Below, one piece after another: positions 1 to 6,584 of a stretch of DNA of 8,916 nt. The stretch covers positions 1 to 8,916 of the forward strand of contig JBEBHD010000227.1 of the NCBI GenBank assembly GCA_040080915.1, given 5' to 3'. The notes beneath the pieces were generated by a model. It saw nothing but the letters and a program-made list of their open reading frames with translations, ran no database searches and had not been told where the DNA came from. Numbering within the stretch: position 1 is the stretch's first letter; every line of letters begins with the position of its first letter. This DNA is from M3007 sp040080915. Lineage in GTDB: Bacteria > Bacteroidota > Bacteroidia > Chitinophagales > Saprospiraceae. The position numbers were made by a program, and so were the translations under genes.

Positions 1-674
1 ATGCCAGCGGTCGTGTTGCAGTAGATGCTGTTTTCCGTGATGCGCACCGTGCCACTGAGGATATTGATGCCAGAAGCGCCGTTGTGGGCGATTTCATTTG
101 AAAAAACAACGCCCGTCGTGGCGGCTTGGATGAAAATTCCGTTCGAGATATTGCCAGTGCCGCTGGCACCAATCGTATTGGCTGTAATGGAAAACGAAGA
201 AACGGTAGTGCCTGTGTTCACGCCGGTTCGGTTGGAGATCAACGTGTTGTTCTGAATGACGGGATTGTTTCCGTTTACCAAAATGGCGTTTCCACCGCTG
301 GCGCTGGTGAAATTTCGGATCGTCAGACCCACAATGGTCACGTTGGGGGCCGTGACCACGAAACAGTTGGCCGGCGCACCGGCTGGCGACGAGCCGTCAA
401 TAATCACCCCATTTTGGCTGAAACCGTCAATCAGCGCCCCGTTTTTGCCGATGTTCGGCAGGCTGTTCGGCTGGATTATCGGCGAACCAGGGATGTTGAA
501 GGTCACCGTCGTGATGGAAGGCACCGTATTCAGGCAATTGAGCGCAAAGGTCAGCGAGCCTGGAGTATTAGTGCCCAAGTTGTTGGTCACCTGTACTGTG
601 GTACCCGTGGGGCACTGGGCCAGCAGGTTTGCTGTGCCAAGGGCGCAACACAGGGCGAGGATTGTTCTGGTCAT
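1..674 (-). CDS. Secreted right-handed parallel beta-helix protein (C-terminus outside the window)
   Basis: Only the first 224 residues are visible; the frame is open to the left edge. ATG lies at 674-672. A Sec signal peptide is clear (MTRTILALCCALGTANLLAQ, then CPTG). Residues 30-100 match the opening module of many secreted beta-helix proteins: a GSLTFALN segment, then VTFNIPG, then LIDGFSQNG and IIDGSS. From about residue 110 come short PbH1-type coils rich in Asn, Gly, Ile and Val (VTIVGLTIRNF, NPVIQNNTLISN, SITANTIGASG, GVVFSNEIAHN, VRITENSIYCN), the pattern of a right-handed helix with Asn ladders. The Cys after LLAQ is probably structural, because Gln at -1 does not fit a lipobox. The gene lies 45 bp after the caspase gene on the same strand and may be co-transcribed with it. 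No SD precedes the ATG. Such proteins are usually adhesins, cell-surface proteins or polysaccharide-acting enzymes. A T9SS C-terminal domain is possible but not visible, and no substrate can be named. Confidence 0.85.
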   Translation of the reverse strand, partial: MTRTILALCCALGTANLLAQCPTGTTVQVTNNLGTNTPGSLTFALNCLNTVPSITTVTFNIPGSPIIQPNSLPNIGKNGALIDGFSQNGVIIDGSSPAGAPANCFVVTAPNVTIVGLTIRNFTSASGGNAILVNGNNPVIQNNTLISNRTGVNTGTTVSSFSITANTIGASGTGNISNGIFIQAATTGVVFSNEIAHNGASGINILSGTVRITENSIYCNTTAG

Positions 675-689
675 GTTAGTCTTGTTGGC

Positions 690-702
690 AGGGCAATGCC
701 CT
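690..702. repeat. Short inverted repeat between the caspase and beta-helix genes
   Basis: AGGGCAATGCCCT has perfect 6-bp arms around one central base and lies in the 45-bp spacer of the minus-strand gene pair. It has no T-run on either side, so it is not an intrinsic terminator. It could be a weak protein-binding site or chance. Confidence 0.3.
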
Positions 703-719
703 ATGTTATTGGTGTCGTG

Positions 720-3683
720 TTACTTGTCTCCGCCCAACCAGTAGATGGGCATTTCCTTGTCCAATTGGCTCTCCGGCATGAACGGCATTTGGCCGGTCGG
801 GGCGTTGGGGATCGTGTTTTGCACGAGGCTCGGCACCCGGCGGCGCAGAAAATCGTACAGTTCGCCGAGGCGAACCGCCTGATCGCCGTTGGCATCGGCG
901 CGGTAAGCCCCGCTGGCATCGTGGCACTCCGTGTTGGCAAAGGCCTCGAGCAGGGCCTCGGTGAACGCGCCGTTTGCCCAGGCTTTGTCCTCGTACGATT
1001 TTTCGGTGCTGCCGCAAGAGGTGAGCGTGGTCACACCAGGTTGGGTTTTGGCCAGCTCCACCACGGCTCGGCTCAACCCGCCGTAGCCATCCTTGGCACC
1101 GCCGCTGTGGCAGGCATCGAGGAACACCACTTTTTTACAATTGATCGGACTTAGCACTTCCAGCACATCCGATTTGAAGTCTACCGCGAGCCGCTCGTAC
1201 TTGGGGTTGTAGCCCGTTTGCAGGAGTTTGAAGCGATTATCCACAATTTTCCCATGCGACGATATGAACACCAGCAGCACGTCTGTGGGCTTGATCTGTT
1301 TGTCGTCCCACTGGTATGCGAGGTCGAACGCTGCCTGTTTGATGCCGGTCAGGTCGGTTTTTTCCGGCGCGTTGAGCACGCTTACAAACACTTGGCTGTA
1401 CAGTTTTCCCGCCTGTCCGGCAAATGCAGCAGCAAAATCGGCGGCATCTTTGGCGGTGTACTTCAGATCGTCGTGTGTGGGGCCGATGGCCAATACGAAC
1501 AGGTTGGCACGCTCGGGGGCAAACTCGACTTCAATATAGTCGGAAACCTGCCCGTCCACCACAACCTCTACCCGGTTTTTCCCTTGCTGGAGTGGGATTT
1601 TATTGTGGTAAGTATAGGTGTATTGGGTGTTTTCGCGCTTGGGCGGCGACAGGTCTTCCTCGTTGAACTTGGCACCTTCGGTTTCCGTGCCGTTGAGTTT
1701 CATTTTGAAATTTTTCGTGTCCAACGGCTTGCCCGACACCACCGTCATTTTGAACTCGAAGTGATCTTCCGCTACCCTCAACTTGTTGGAGCCGGTTTCG
1801 TGCGGAGCCGGGTCGGTCCAGATCAGGATGGGGCCGGTGGCGAGGATGGACGTTTTTCCGCCTGCCTGCCATTCGAAGGTTTTGCGGACTTTTTCCGTCC
1901 CGCCCTCCAGCACGGCGCAGGCGATGGCCGCTACCGGGGCGGTAAACTGGGGCGTTTTGGTGAACGTGAGTTTTACCTCCCGGCGGTCATGCGGGGCCAA
2001 GGGGCCGAGCAGCATGATAGTCGCGCCGCCTGTTTTTAAGCCCTCCGGGCAAACAAACCGCACCTCGACCGCCCGCGAAACGGTGTCGCCGCTGTTCTCG
2101 ATTTGCACGGCCAGGGTCACCTCGTCAGAGCGGTCGCTGGCTGCAAAATTGTGTTGGGCCACCAACAGCGTAGCGGGTTTGGGCTTGCGCAAACGGATGT
2201 TTTTTTCAAACGACTTCAGGCTTTTTTCGCCACTGCTCACCGCAAACGTGAGGCGCTGCTCGCCATCGCCCAGGTCGGTCGCGGCTTGCAGGGGGATACG
2301 CACCTCAATGCCAGCGTTTTTGCGCAATATTCCGAGGTAGTTGGTGCTCCAGGCGCTGAGGTGGCCGTTGGCGGAGGGGTTGTCGGCGGTCACCCGCAGG
2401 TCGTGCAGGTCGAGGTCGGATTTGTTGGAAACCCGGAAGGCGAGGTAGCCGCGTTCGCCGGGGACGAGCGTGCCGTCGGAGCTGCGCACGATGGCCTCCG
2501 AAATCTCCACCGAGGCCGCGTCGCGCATAGCGATGGCGGCGAGTTGGGTGTTTTGCGGATCGGAAAAACGAAAAAGGGTGGCCTCGTCGCCGTCGAACGA
2601 ACCGGCGGCCGTAAAACTGCCATTGTGCAGCGGGCACAGCACTGCAATTGCGTCGTCACGGTCGTCGCCGAGGTACTTTTCCCACTGGAGTTCGCCGCCG
2701 TGCGTGGTTTGCACCAAAAAAGCGTCGGGTGAGCGTGCGCCGCTTCGTTTGGAACGAGAGTGTCCGGCCAGCAAAAAACCACCGTCGGTGGTTTGAAGGA
2801 GTGCGTTAGCCGCGTCGGCGGATTTTCCGCCGAAGGATTTTTCCCACTGTTTGAAGCCATCGCGGCTGGTTTTCAGGAGCCAGCAGTCGGTATCGCCAGC
2901 CTTGCCGGACTTGAGTCCGGCCAGCGCAAAGCCTCCGTCGTGGGCGGCCACCAGATCGAGCGCTTCATCCCAGCCGTCTTCACCGAACCATTTTTTCCAG
3001 AGCAACTCGCCGCGCGGGTCGGTTTTGACCAAAAAAACGTCGCCCTTGCCCGTGCCGCCTTTTTTCCCGGTATTGCCACAAAAAACGTAGCCCCCGTCGG
3101 GGGCAAACACGAGGCCGCTGACCGTCTCGAACTCAGCCGTGCCAAGGTTTTTTTCCCAGGCCAATTGTTTGCCATTGACCTTGGCGAGCCAGATATCGCC
3201 GCTTTTTTTATCGTTTTGGTGGCCGGCGAGCAGTGCCGCGCCATCGGGCAGGATGCGCAGTTTGCGGCACTCGTCGTGGCCGGGCGTGCCGAAGGTGGTT
3301 TCCCAAACCTTACGCCCGCGCTCGTCCACGAGCACGAGCCAGGCATCCCGCCCGCCCTTGCTGCCCGATTCGCTGGCCCCGGCGAGCAAGAAACGCCCGT
3401 CGTGGGTTTGGGCGACGGCGTACAGCACGTCATCTTTTGGGCCGCCGAAGCGCAGTTCGGCCACAACCTGGCCGGTGCTGTGGTCGGTGAGCAGGAGCAG
3501 GCCGTCGGTACCGCCTGCGGTTTTGCTCGTGGTTTCGCCTACCGACACGATGTAACCGTTGGTGGCCTCCAGCACGGCGTGCAGCGTGGCGCTGGAGCCA
3601 AGGCTGTGCCGCCAGTCCTCGCGGAGATTTTGTGAAAAAAGCAGTCCAGGGAAAAAGAATATCGAAAAAACGAGCGAGCGCAT
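720..3683 (-). CDS. Secreted seven-bladed propeller / CARDB-like / caspase-like (peptidase C14) protein
   Basis: The protein has 987 residues. I chose ATG at 3683-3681 over the in-frame TTG at 3704 because it gives a normal Sec signal peptide (MRSLVFSIFFFPGLLFSQ). Residues about 20-375 hold seven units of about 50 residues with the pattern W-E-K-x-F/L-G ... DGGF-LAG ... D-WL-K; anchors are W24, the LRFGG near 80, W127, W176, W229, W280 and W334. Seven units suggest one closed seven-bladed propeller. Residues about 390-605 look like two CARDB/Ig-like beta domains (LAFRVSNKSD, LAVQIENSGD), and 615-722 like a third beta-sandwich. Residues 727-950 are a caspase-like domain: NLFVLAIG, then SSHG with catalytic His at about 810, then DACHSGG with catalytic Cys at about 858. 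Both dyad residues are present, so it should be active. Near 930 DANGDQAVRLGE resembles an EF-hand calcium loop. No T9SS tail is seen; the protein ends IYWLGGDK. Location is inferred as periplasmic or extracellular. The substrate is unknown. Confidence 0.88.
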   Translation of the reverse strand: MRSLVFSIFFFPGLLFSQNLREDWRHSLGSSATLHAVLEATNGYIVSVGETTSKTAGGTDGLLLLTDHSTGQVVAELRFGGPKDDVLYAVAQTHDGRFLLAGASESGSKGGRDAWLVLVDERGRKVWETTFGTPGHDECRKLRILPDGAALLAGHQNDKKSGDIWLAKVNGKQLAWEKNLGTAEFETVSGLVFAPDGGYVFCGNTGKKGGTGKGDVFLVKTDPRGELLWKKWFGEDGWDEALDLVAAHDGGFALAGLKSGKAGDTDCWLLKTSRDGFKQWEKSFGGKSADAANALLQTTDGGFLLAGHSRSKRSGARSPDAFLVQTTHGGELQWEKYLGDDRDDAIAVLCPLHNGSFTAAGSFDGDEATLFRFSDPQNTQLAAIAMRDAASVEISEAIVRSSDGTLVPGERGYLAFRVSNKSDLDLHDLRVTADNPSANGHLSAWSTNYLGILRKNAGIEVRIPLQAATDLGDGEQRLTFAVSSGEKSLKSFEKNIRLRKPKPATLLVAQHNFAASDRSDEVTLAVQIENSGDTVSRAVEVRFVCPEGLKTGGATIMLLGPLAPHDRREVKLTFTKTPQFTAPVAAIACAVLEGGTEKVRKTFEWQAGGKTSILATGPILIWTDPAPHETGSNKLRVAEDHFEFKMTVVSGKPLDTKNFKMKLNGTETEGAKFNEEDLSPPKRENTQYTYTYHNKIPLQQGKNRVEVVVDGQVSDYIEVEFAPERANLFVLAIGPTHDDLKYTAKDAADFAAAFAGQAGKLYSQVFVSVLNAPEKTDLTGIKQAAFDLAYQWDDKQIKPTDVLLVFISSHGKIVDNRFKLLQTGYNPKYERLAVDFKSDVLEVLSPINCKKVVFLDACHSGGAKDGYGGLSRAVVELAKTQPGVTTLTSCGSTEKSYEDKAWANGAFTEALLEAFANTECHDASGAYRADANGDQAVRLGELYDFLRRRVPSLVQNTIPNAPTGQMPFMPESQLDKEMPIYWLGGDK

Positions 3684-3740
3684 ACCGTCGGAAATTTGAA
3701 ACAAAGTTCCGATCAGTTTGCCAACCGGAAGTTTCAGTGA

Positions 3741-3770
3741 GTGTAAGAAAGTGTAAAAAAGTGTAAAAAC
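3741..3770. promoter_or_regulatory. Three 10-bp direct repeats (GTGTAARAAA) in the divergent intergenic region
   Basis: GTGTAAGAAA, GTGTAAAAAA and GTGTAAAAAC follow one another without a gap, so the GTGTAA core recurs every 10 bp, about one helical turn. They lie 57 bp upstream of the caspase ATG and 84 bp upstream of the PorV-like ATG. The position and phasing fit an operator or an A-tract-bent upstream element serving one or both genes. No convincing TAnnTTTG box was found for either gene; the nearest is GAACTTTG on the minus strand at about 3702-3709, one base off and without a well-spaced TTG. Confidence 0.45.
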
Positions 3771-3775
3771 AATGA

Positions 3776-3819
3776 GGCAACCGCTCGCACGGCAACCGCG
3801 TCAGTGCCACAACGGTGGC
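3776..3819. repeat. GGCAACCGC direct repeat and GCCAC/GTGGC inverted repeat upstream of the PorV-like gene
   Basis: GGCAACCGC occurs at 3776-3784 and again at 3791-3799, a 15-bp period. It is followed by GCCAC-aacg-GTGGC at 3806-3819, a small hairpin with a 4-base loop. Both lie between the GTGTAA repeats and the PorV-like start. They may be regulatory sites or part of the 5' UTR; their function is not evident. Confidence 0.3.
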
Positions 3820-3854
3820 GGGCGTGTTTCGCCGTTCCGTAAGTCGAGGACAAT

Positions 3855-4964
3855 ATGAAAAGACTAATTTGCTACATCGCGTTTTTGTTTGTGTTGGCTA
3901 CACCGGCGTTGCGGGCACAGAAATACAGCAACGAGTTCCTCGCCATCGGCGTGGGCGGCCAAGGCCACGGGATGTCGGGAGCGCAGGTGGCCCACGTCGG
4001 CGACATCACCGCAGCCTACTGGAACCCCGCCGGGTTGGCGCATATCACCGCGCCGTTCCAAGTGGCGGCCATGCACGCCGAATGGTTTGTGGGCGTGTCG
4101 CAATACGACTACATTGGTTTTGGGAAATCCCTCAACCGCGAAAACGGCTCTTTTTTGGCCTTTTCGCTGGTGCGCCTCGGCATAGACAACATCCCCTACA
4201 CCATCAATTTGGTGAACCCCGACGGTACGGTGAACTACGACAACGTGTCGTCTTTTTCGGCAGCCGACTACGCGCTCATGGGCAGCTACGCCCGCAAATT
4301 GCGAAACCCGGCGTTTTCGGTCGGCGGCTCGGTGAAGGTCATTCGCCGGGTCATCGGTTCGTTTGGCGGAGCATGGGGCTTCGGGGCCGATCTCGGTGTC
4401 CAATACCGCAAGGGCAATTGGATGCTGGGCCTGCAAGGCCGCGACCTGACCACTACGTTCAACGCATGGTCGTTCAACCTAACCGAACGGGAAAAAGAGG
4501 TTTTCGAGCAAACGGGCAATGAGATTCCTACGGGCGGCACCGAAATCACCAACCCGCGCTTTATCCTCGGTGCTGCGTGCCTGACGAGGTTGGGCCAAAA
4601 AACCACGCTCACGCCCGCTATTGATCTGGAATTTACGACTGACGGAGAGCGCAATGTGCTCCTACATTCCAAAGCGTTTAATATGGATCCCCGTGTGGGT
4701 GTCGAGGCCAATTTCGACAGCTTCGTGCAGGTGCGTCTCGGCGTGGGCAATTTTCAGCGCGTAAAGGACGACTTCGATCCCAATCAGGAATCCTTGACAT
4801 TTCAGCCCAATTTCGGCCTCGGCCTGCGGCTTGGCCGCGTCCAATTGGACTATGCCCTGACCGACATCGGCAACGTTTCCCAGGTGCTGTACTCCCACAT
4901 TTTTTCGGTGCGCATTGATTTTAAAGAGCGTGCCCGGGACGGGGCAGGGGAGTCCAACTTGTAG
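3855..4964 (+). CDS. PorV/PorQ-family outer-membrane beta-barrel protein (T9SS-associated)
   Basis: The protein has 369 residues with a signal peptide (MKRLICYIAFLFVLATPALRAQ). The N-terminus of the mature protein carries the family signature: FLAIGVGGQGHGMSGAQVAHVGDITAAYWNPAGL, then MHAEWFVGVSQYDYIGF. Later family landmarks are KVIRRVIGSFGGAWGFGADLG, the RDLTTTFNAWSF segment, and a C-terminal barrel strand ending HIFSVRIDF. The length is usual for the family. PorV is the outer-membrane shuttle that carries T9SS substrates from the translocon to the attachment complex. PorQ-like relatives have related or unknown roles, and this sequence does not allow PorV itself to be assigned. GAGGA ends 4 nt before the ATG, the only SD-like sequence among the window's starts. 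The two secreted proteins encoded divergently could be T9SS clients, which is inference because no C-terminal sorting domain can be seen. Confidence 0.85.
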   Translation: MKRLICYIAFLFVLATPALRAQKYSNEFLAIGVGGQGHGMSGAQVAHVGDITAAYWNPAGLAHITAPFQVAAMHAEWFVGVSQYDYIGFGKSLNRENGSFLAFSLVRLGIDNIPYTINLVNPDGTVNYDNVSSFSAADYALMGSYARKLRNPAFSVGGSVKVIRRVIGSFGGAWGFGADLGVQYRKGNWMLGLQGRDLTTTFNAWSFNLTEREKEVFEQTGNEIPTGGTEITNPRFILGAACLTRLGQKTTLTPAIDLEFTTDGERNVLLHSKAFNMDPRVGVEANFDSFVQVRLGVGNFQRVKDDFDPNQESLTFQPNFGLGLRLGRVQLDYALTDIGNVSQVLYSHIFSVRIDFKERARDGAGESNL

Positions 4965-4983
4965 CGCAAGTCCTTCTTTTTGT

Positions 4984-5006
4984 TGCCGTTGATTCGGCAT
5001 TTATTT
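4984..5006 (+). terminator. Possible intrinsic terminator of the PorV-like gene
   Basis: TGCCG-ttgatt-CGGCA forms a 5-bp stem with a 6-base loop, followed at once by TTTATTT, 19 bp after the stop codon. The stem is short, so this is tentative. A second hairpin with CCCG/CGGG arms lies at 5023-5049 and is followed by a T-rich run at 5053-5061; it could act as a back-up. Confidence 0.4.
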
Positions 5007-5070
5007 GCCAAAATCAAACCTGCCCGTAGCGATCTCTCGTCGGAGCGGGGAATTATTTTTTCCTATGGGC

Positions 5071-5100
5071 TTGGCGCGTTGGATCATGGCCGTATATTTG
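5071..5100 (+). promoter_or_regulatory. Bacteroidota-type sigma-A promoter (TTG-N19-TATATTTG)
   Basis: TTG at 5071-5073 and TATATTTG at 5093-5100 are 19 bp apart. This is a complete match to the -7 consensus TAnnTTTG with a -33 TTG at the usual distance. Transcription should start at about 5104-5107, just where the GTCCT/AGGAC hairpin begins. It is the best promoter in the window. It points toward the GH1 gene, whose ATG lies about 246 nt downstream of the expected start site. Confidence 0.6.
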
Positions 5101-5104
5101 TGCC

Positions 5105-5346
5105 GTCCTCAACAGGACTTTTCTTCCTAATCCACGTTTTCTCGGTTCAGTTTCTCTCCCTACCGCTGTTCCCGATTTTAAAGTATGCTTTTCTTTTAAT
5201 CCGTTACCACGACCCGTAATTGGCTGCAAACGAGCCCGAGTGAATGTGTGATTTTTCATCGCACGCCGTTTATTTCGAACGTATGCGCCATTTATAATCT
5301 CATGGTTGCCCCCCCGGTTAGGCTCGCGGTGAGGGGCTTTTTTTTT
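5105..5346 (+). ncRNA. Candidate small RNA or regulatory 5' leader upstream of the GH1 gene
   Basis: This stretch is bounded by a strong promoter and an intrinsic terminator and has no convincing ORF. It opens with the hairpin GTCCT-caac-AGGAC (5105-5118), which would cap the 5' end. A pyrimidine-rich, apparently unstructured part follows (about 5119-5200). Next comes the hairpin GTGTGAT-ttttc-ATCGCAC (5246-5264; seven pairs, one G-U), and the terminator stem ends the element. I do not recognise it as 6S RNA, SRP RNA, RNase P RNA, tmRNA or a known riboswitch. It may be a free-standing RNA of about 240 nt. Alternatively it is the leader of the GH1 mRNA, with the terminator working as an attenuator. 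The arrangement is seen directly; that it is an RNA element is inference. Confidence 0.4.
5308..5346 (+). terminator. Intrinsic terminator directly abutting the GH1 start codon
   Basis: GCCCC (5308-5312) pairs with GGGGC (5333-5337), with further CCG/CGG pairing inside, and nine T residues follow at 5338-5346. The complementary strand has no T-run after the stem, so it works only on the plus strand. The T-tract ends 4 nt before the GH1 ATG at 5351, an unusual place for a plain terminator. Confidence 0.62.
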
Positions 5347-5350
5347 GGCC

Positions 5351-6529
5351 ATGATCACGTTTCCGAATCACTTTTTTTGGGGTTCTTCCACCGCTTCTGC
5401 GCAAATCGAAACGGCTGGCGACCATCCGTGGCGCGGCTTGACGGCCAAGGACGGCCACCAGTTTCTTCGAACCACCGACCACGAACTGCGCCGGCACGAA
5501 GATGCCAGGTACATCGCTCGTCTCGGCTCCATTTACCGGTGCAGCGTGGATTGGTCGAGGCTGCAACCCGCGCCCATGGCCAAGTTCGACCCCAAAGTGG
5601 TGAACGAGTACTGCACTTTTTTTGAGCGCCTGAAAAAAGAGGACGTGTCGCTCATGCTCGTCCTGCACCACTTTTGCCATCCAAACTGGTTCGAAAAAAC
5701 GGGTGGCTGGACGAACGAATCCAACATTGAGCATTTTGTCAACTACGCCCAGCAGTGCCAAAAGCACTTCGGCGAGTACGTGGCCTACTGGAACACGTTC
5801 AACGAACCGAACGTGTACGCCTACAACGCCTTTTGGGCCGGCCATTTTCCCCCCTTCAAAAAACACCGCTATTTCACAGCCAATCGTGTGCTGGACAACA
5901 TGGGCCAGGCACACGAAATCGTGCGCATGCTGATTCGGGAAAAATCCAAACGCGCTCCAGTGGGTATTTCGCTGAATACGGCCTACTTCGACGCGGCCAA
6001 TATCCTCGGCGTGCCCGTGGCCGCGTTTGCCCGCTGGTGGTTCATGGAGCGGGCAGCACGCCCGTTTCGCAAATGCGATTTCTGGGGGCTGAGCTACTAC
6101 GCCCAGATTCGGTTCGACCCGCGACCAATTGACAATATCCACCGCCCGGGGGCGGTGAAAACAAGCGGCCTCCCGCACGACAAGATGTGGCTGTATAAAC
6201 CCGAAGGACTCGGCTGGGCGCTGCGTCGTTTTTGGAAAAAATACCAAAAATCAATCATCATCACCGAAAACGGTATCTGCACGGACGACGATCGGCTACG
6301 AATTCAGGCGCTGCGCGACTACTTGCGGGTTTGCCACGGAGCCATTCAGGACGGCGTGGACCTGCGCGGCTACATCCACTGGAGCACTTGGGACAATTTT
6401 GAATGGCACCTTGGCCCTACATACCGTTTTGGCCTCCTCCGAGTGGACTTTTCCACTATGGAGCGCTCGATGACCGATGCCGGGCTTTTTTATGAAAAAA
6501 TTGTGCAGCAAAACGGCGTTGACCTTTGA
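5351..6529 (+). CDS. Glycoside hydrolase family 1 beta-glycosidase, cytoplasmic
   Basis: The protein has 392 residues. ATG at 5351 is chosen because MITFPNHFFWGSSTASAQIE aligns with the usual GH1 start; an in-frame TTG at 5345 lies inside the terminator T-run and is unlikely. GH1 landmarks appear in order: Q18 of the QIE motif, YRCSVDWSRL (about 62-71), LVLHHF, then TFNEPN with acid/base Glu152, then ITENG with nucleophile Glu306, and WSTWDNFEW (about 344-352) with the glycone-binding Glu351, then RFGLLRVDF. Both catalytic glutamates are present, so a retaining beta-glycosidase is expected. There is no signal peptide. The length is 50-80 residues below typical GH1 enzymes (about 440-480), mostly from short loops between the N-terminal strands and around the NEP-to-ENG region, not from a frameshift. 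The usual INYY is LSYY here. The sugar and leaving-group specificity cannot be read from the sequence. Expression may depend on read-through of the upstream terminator. Confidence 0.92.
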   Translation: MITFPNHFFWGSSTASAQIETAGDHPWRGLTAKDGHQFLRTTDHELRRHEDARYIARLGSIYRCSVDWSRLQPAPMAKFDPKVVNEYCTFFERLKKEDVSLMLVLHHFCHPNWFEKTGGWTNESNIEHFVNYAQQCQKHFGEYVAYWNTFNEPNVYAYNAFWAGHFPPFKKHRYFTANRVLDNMGQAHEIVRMLIREKSKRAPVGISLNTAYFDAANILGVPVAAFARWWFMERAARPFRKCDFWGLSYYAQIRFDPRPIDNIHRPGAVKTSGLPHDKMWLYKPEGLGWALRRFWKKYQKSIIITENGICTDDDRLRIQALRDYLRVCHGAIQDGVDLRGYIHWSTWDNFEWHLGPTYRFGLLRVDFSTMERSMTDAGLFYEKIVQQNGVDL

Positions 6530-6549
6530 TGCTTCGTGCCGTACCTTCG
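6519..6549 (+). promoter_or_regulatory. Possible promoter of the second barrel gene (TTG-N20-TACCTTCG)
   Basis: TTG at 6519-6521, inside the end of the GH1 gene, is followed after 20 bp by TACCTTCG at 6542-6549, one base off the TAnnTTTG box. The nonamer GTACCTTCG recurs at 6568-6576, 27 bp later and only 8 bp before the next ATG. A start from the second copy would be nearly leaderless. The spacer 6530-6584 has no SD. Confidence 0.35.
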
Positions 6550-6584
6550 GGCCGCTACTACACCAAGGTACCTTCGTTTTTTTC

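Noticed and set aside
1..674. Lipoprotein signal (LLAQC) in the beta-helix protein
   Set aside because: Gln at -1 does not fit a lipobox; -AQ before a Cys-Pro is common in ordinary secreted Bacteroidota proteins.
690..702. Intrinsic terminator between the caspase and beta-helix genes
   Set aside because: The inverted repeat has no T-run on either strand and a single-base loop, so it cannot work as a normal terminator.
126..1154. 342-residue plus-strand ORF
   Set aside because: It is a shadow of the minus-strand beta-helix and caspase genes, with Arg/Gly/His-rich composition and no domain.
5105..5346. tmRNA, 6S RNA or SRP RNA
   Set aside because: There is no tRNA-like CCA end, no long central-bubble hairpin and no conserved SRP loop. 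The TTCGAAC at 5274-5280 alone is not enough for a T-arm.
5053..5358. 101-residue basic ORF on the minus strand (begins MIMAKKK, rich in Lys and Arg)
   Set aside because: It lies wholly in the region with the promoter, hairpins and terminator on the other strand, and overlaps the GH1 start. Its Lys/Arg bias follows from the purine-rich strand, and it matches no family I know.
6477..6584. In-frame upstream start for the second barrel protein
   Set aside because: It would overlap the end of the GH1 gene and place the signal peptide about 36 residues inside the protein.
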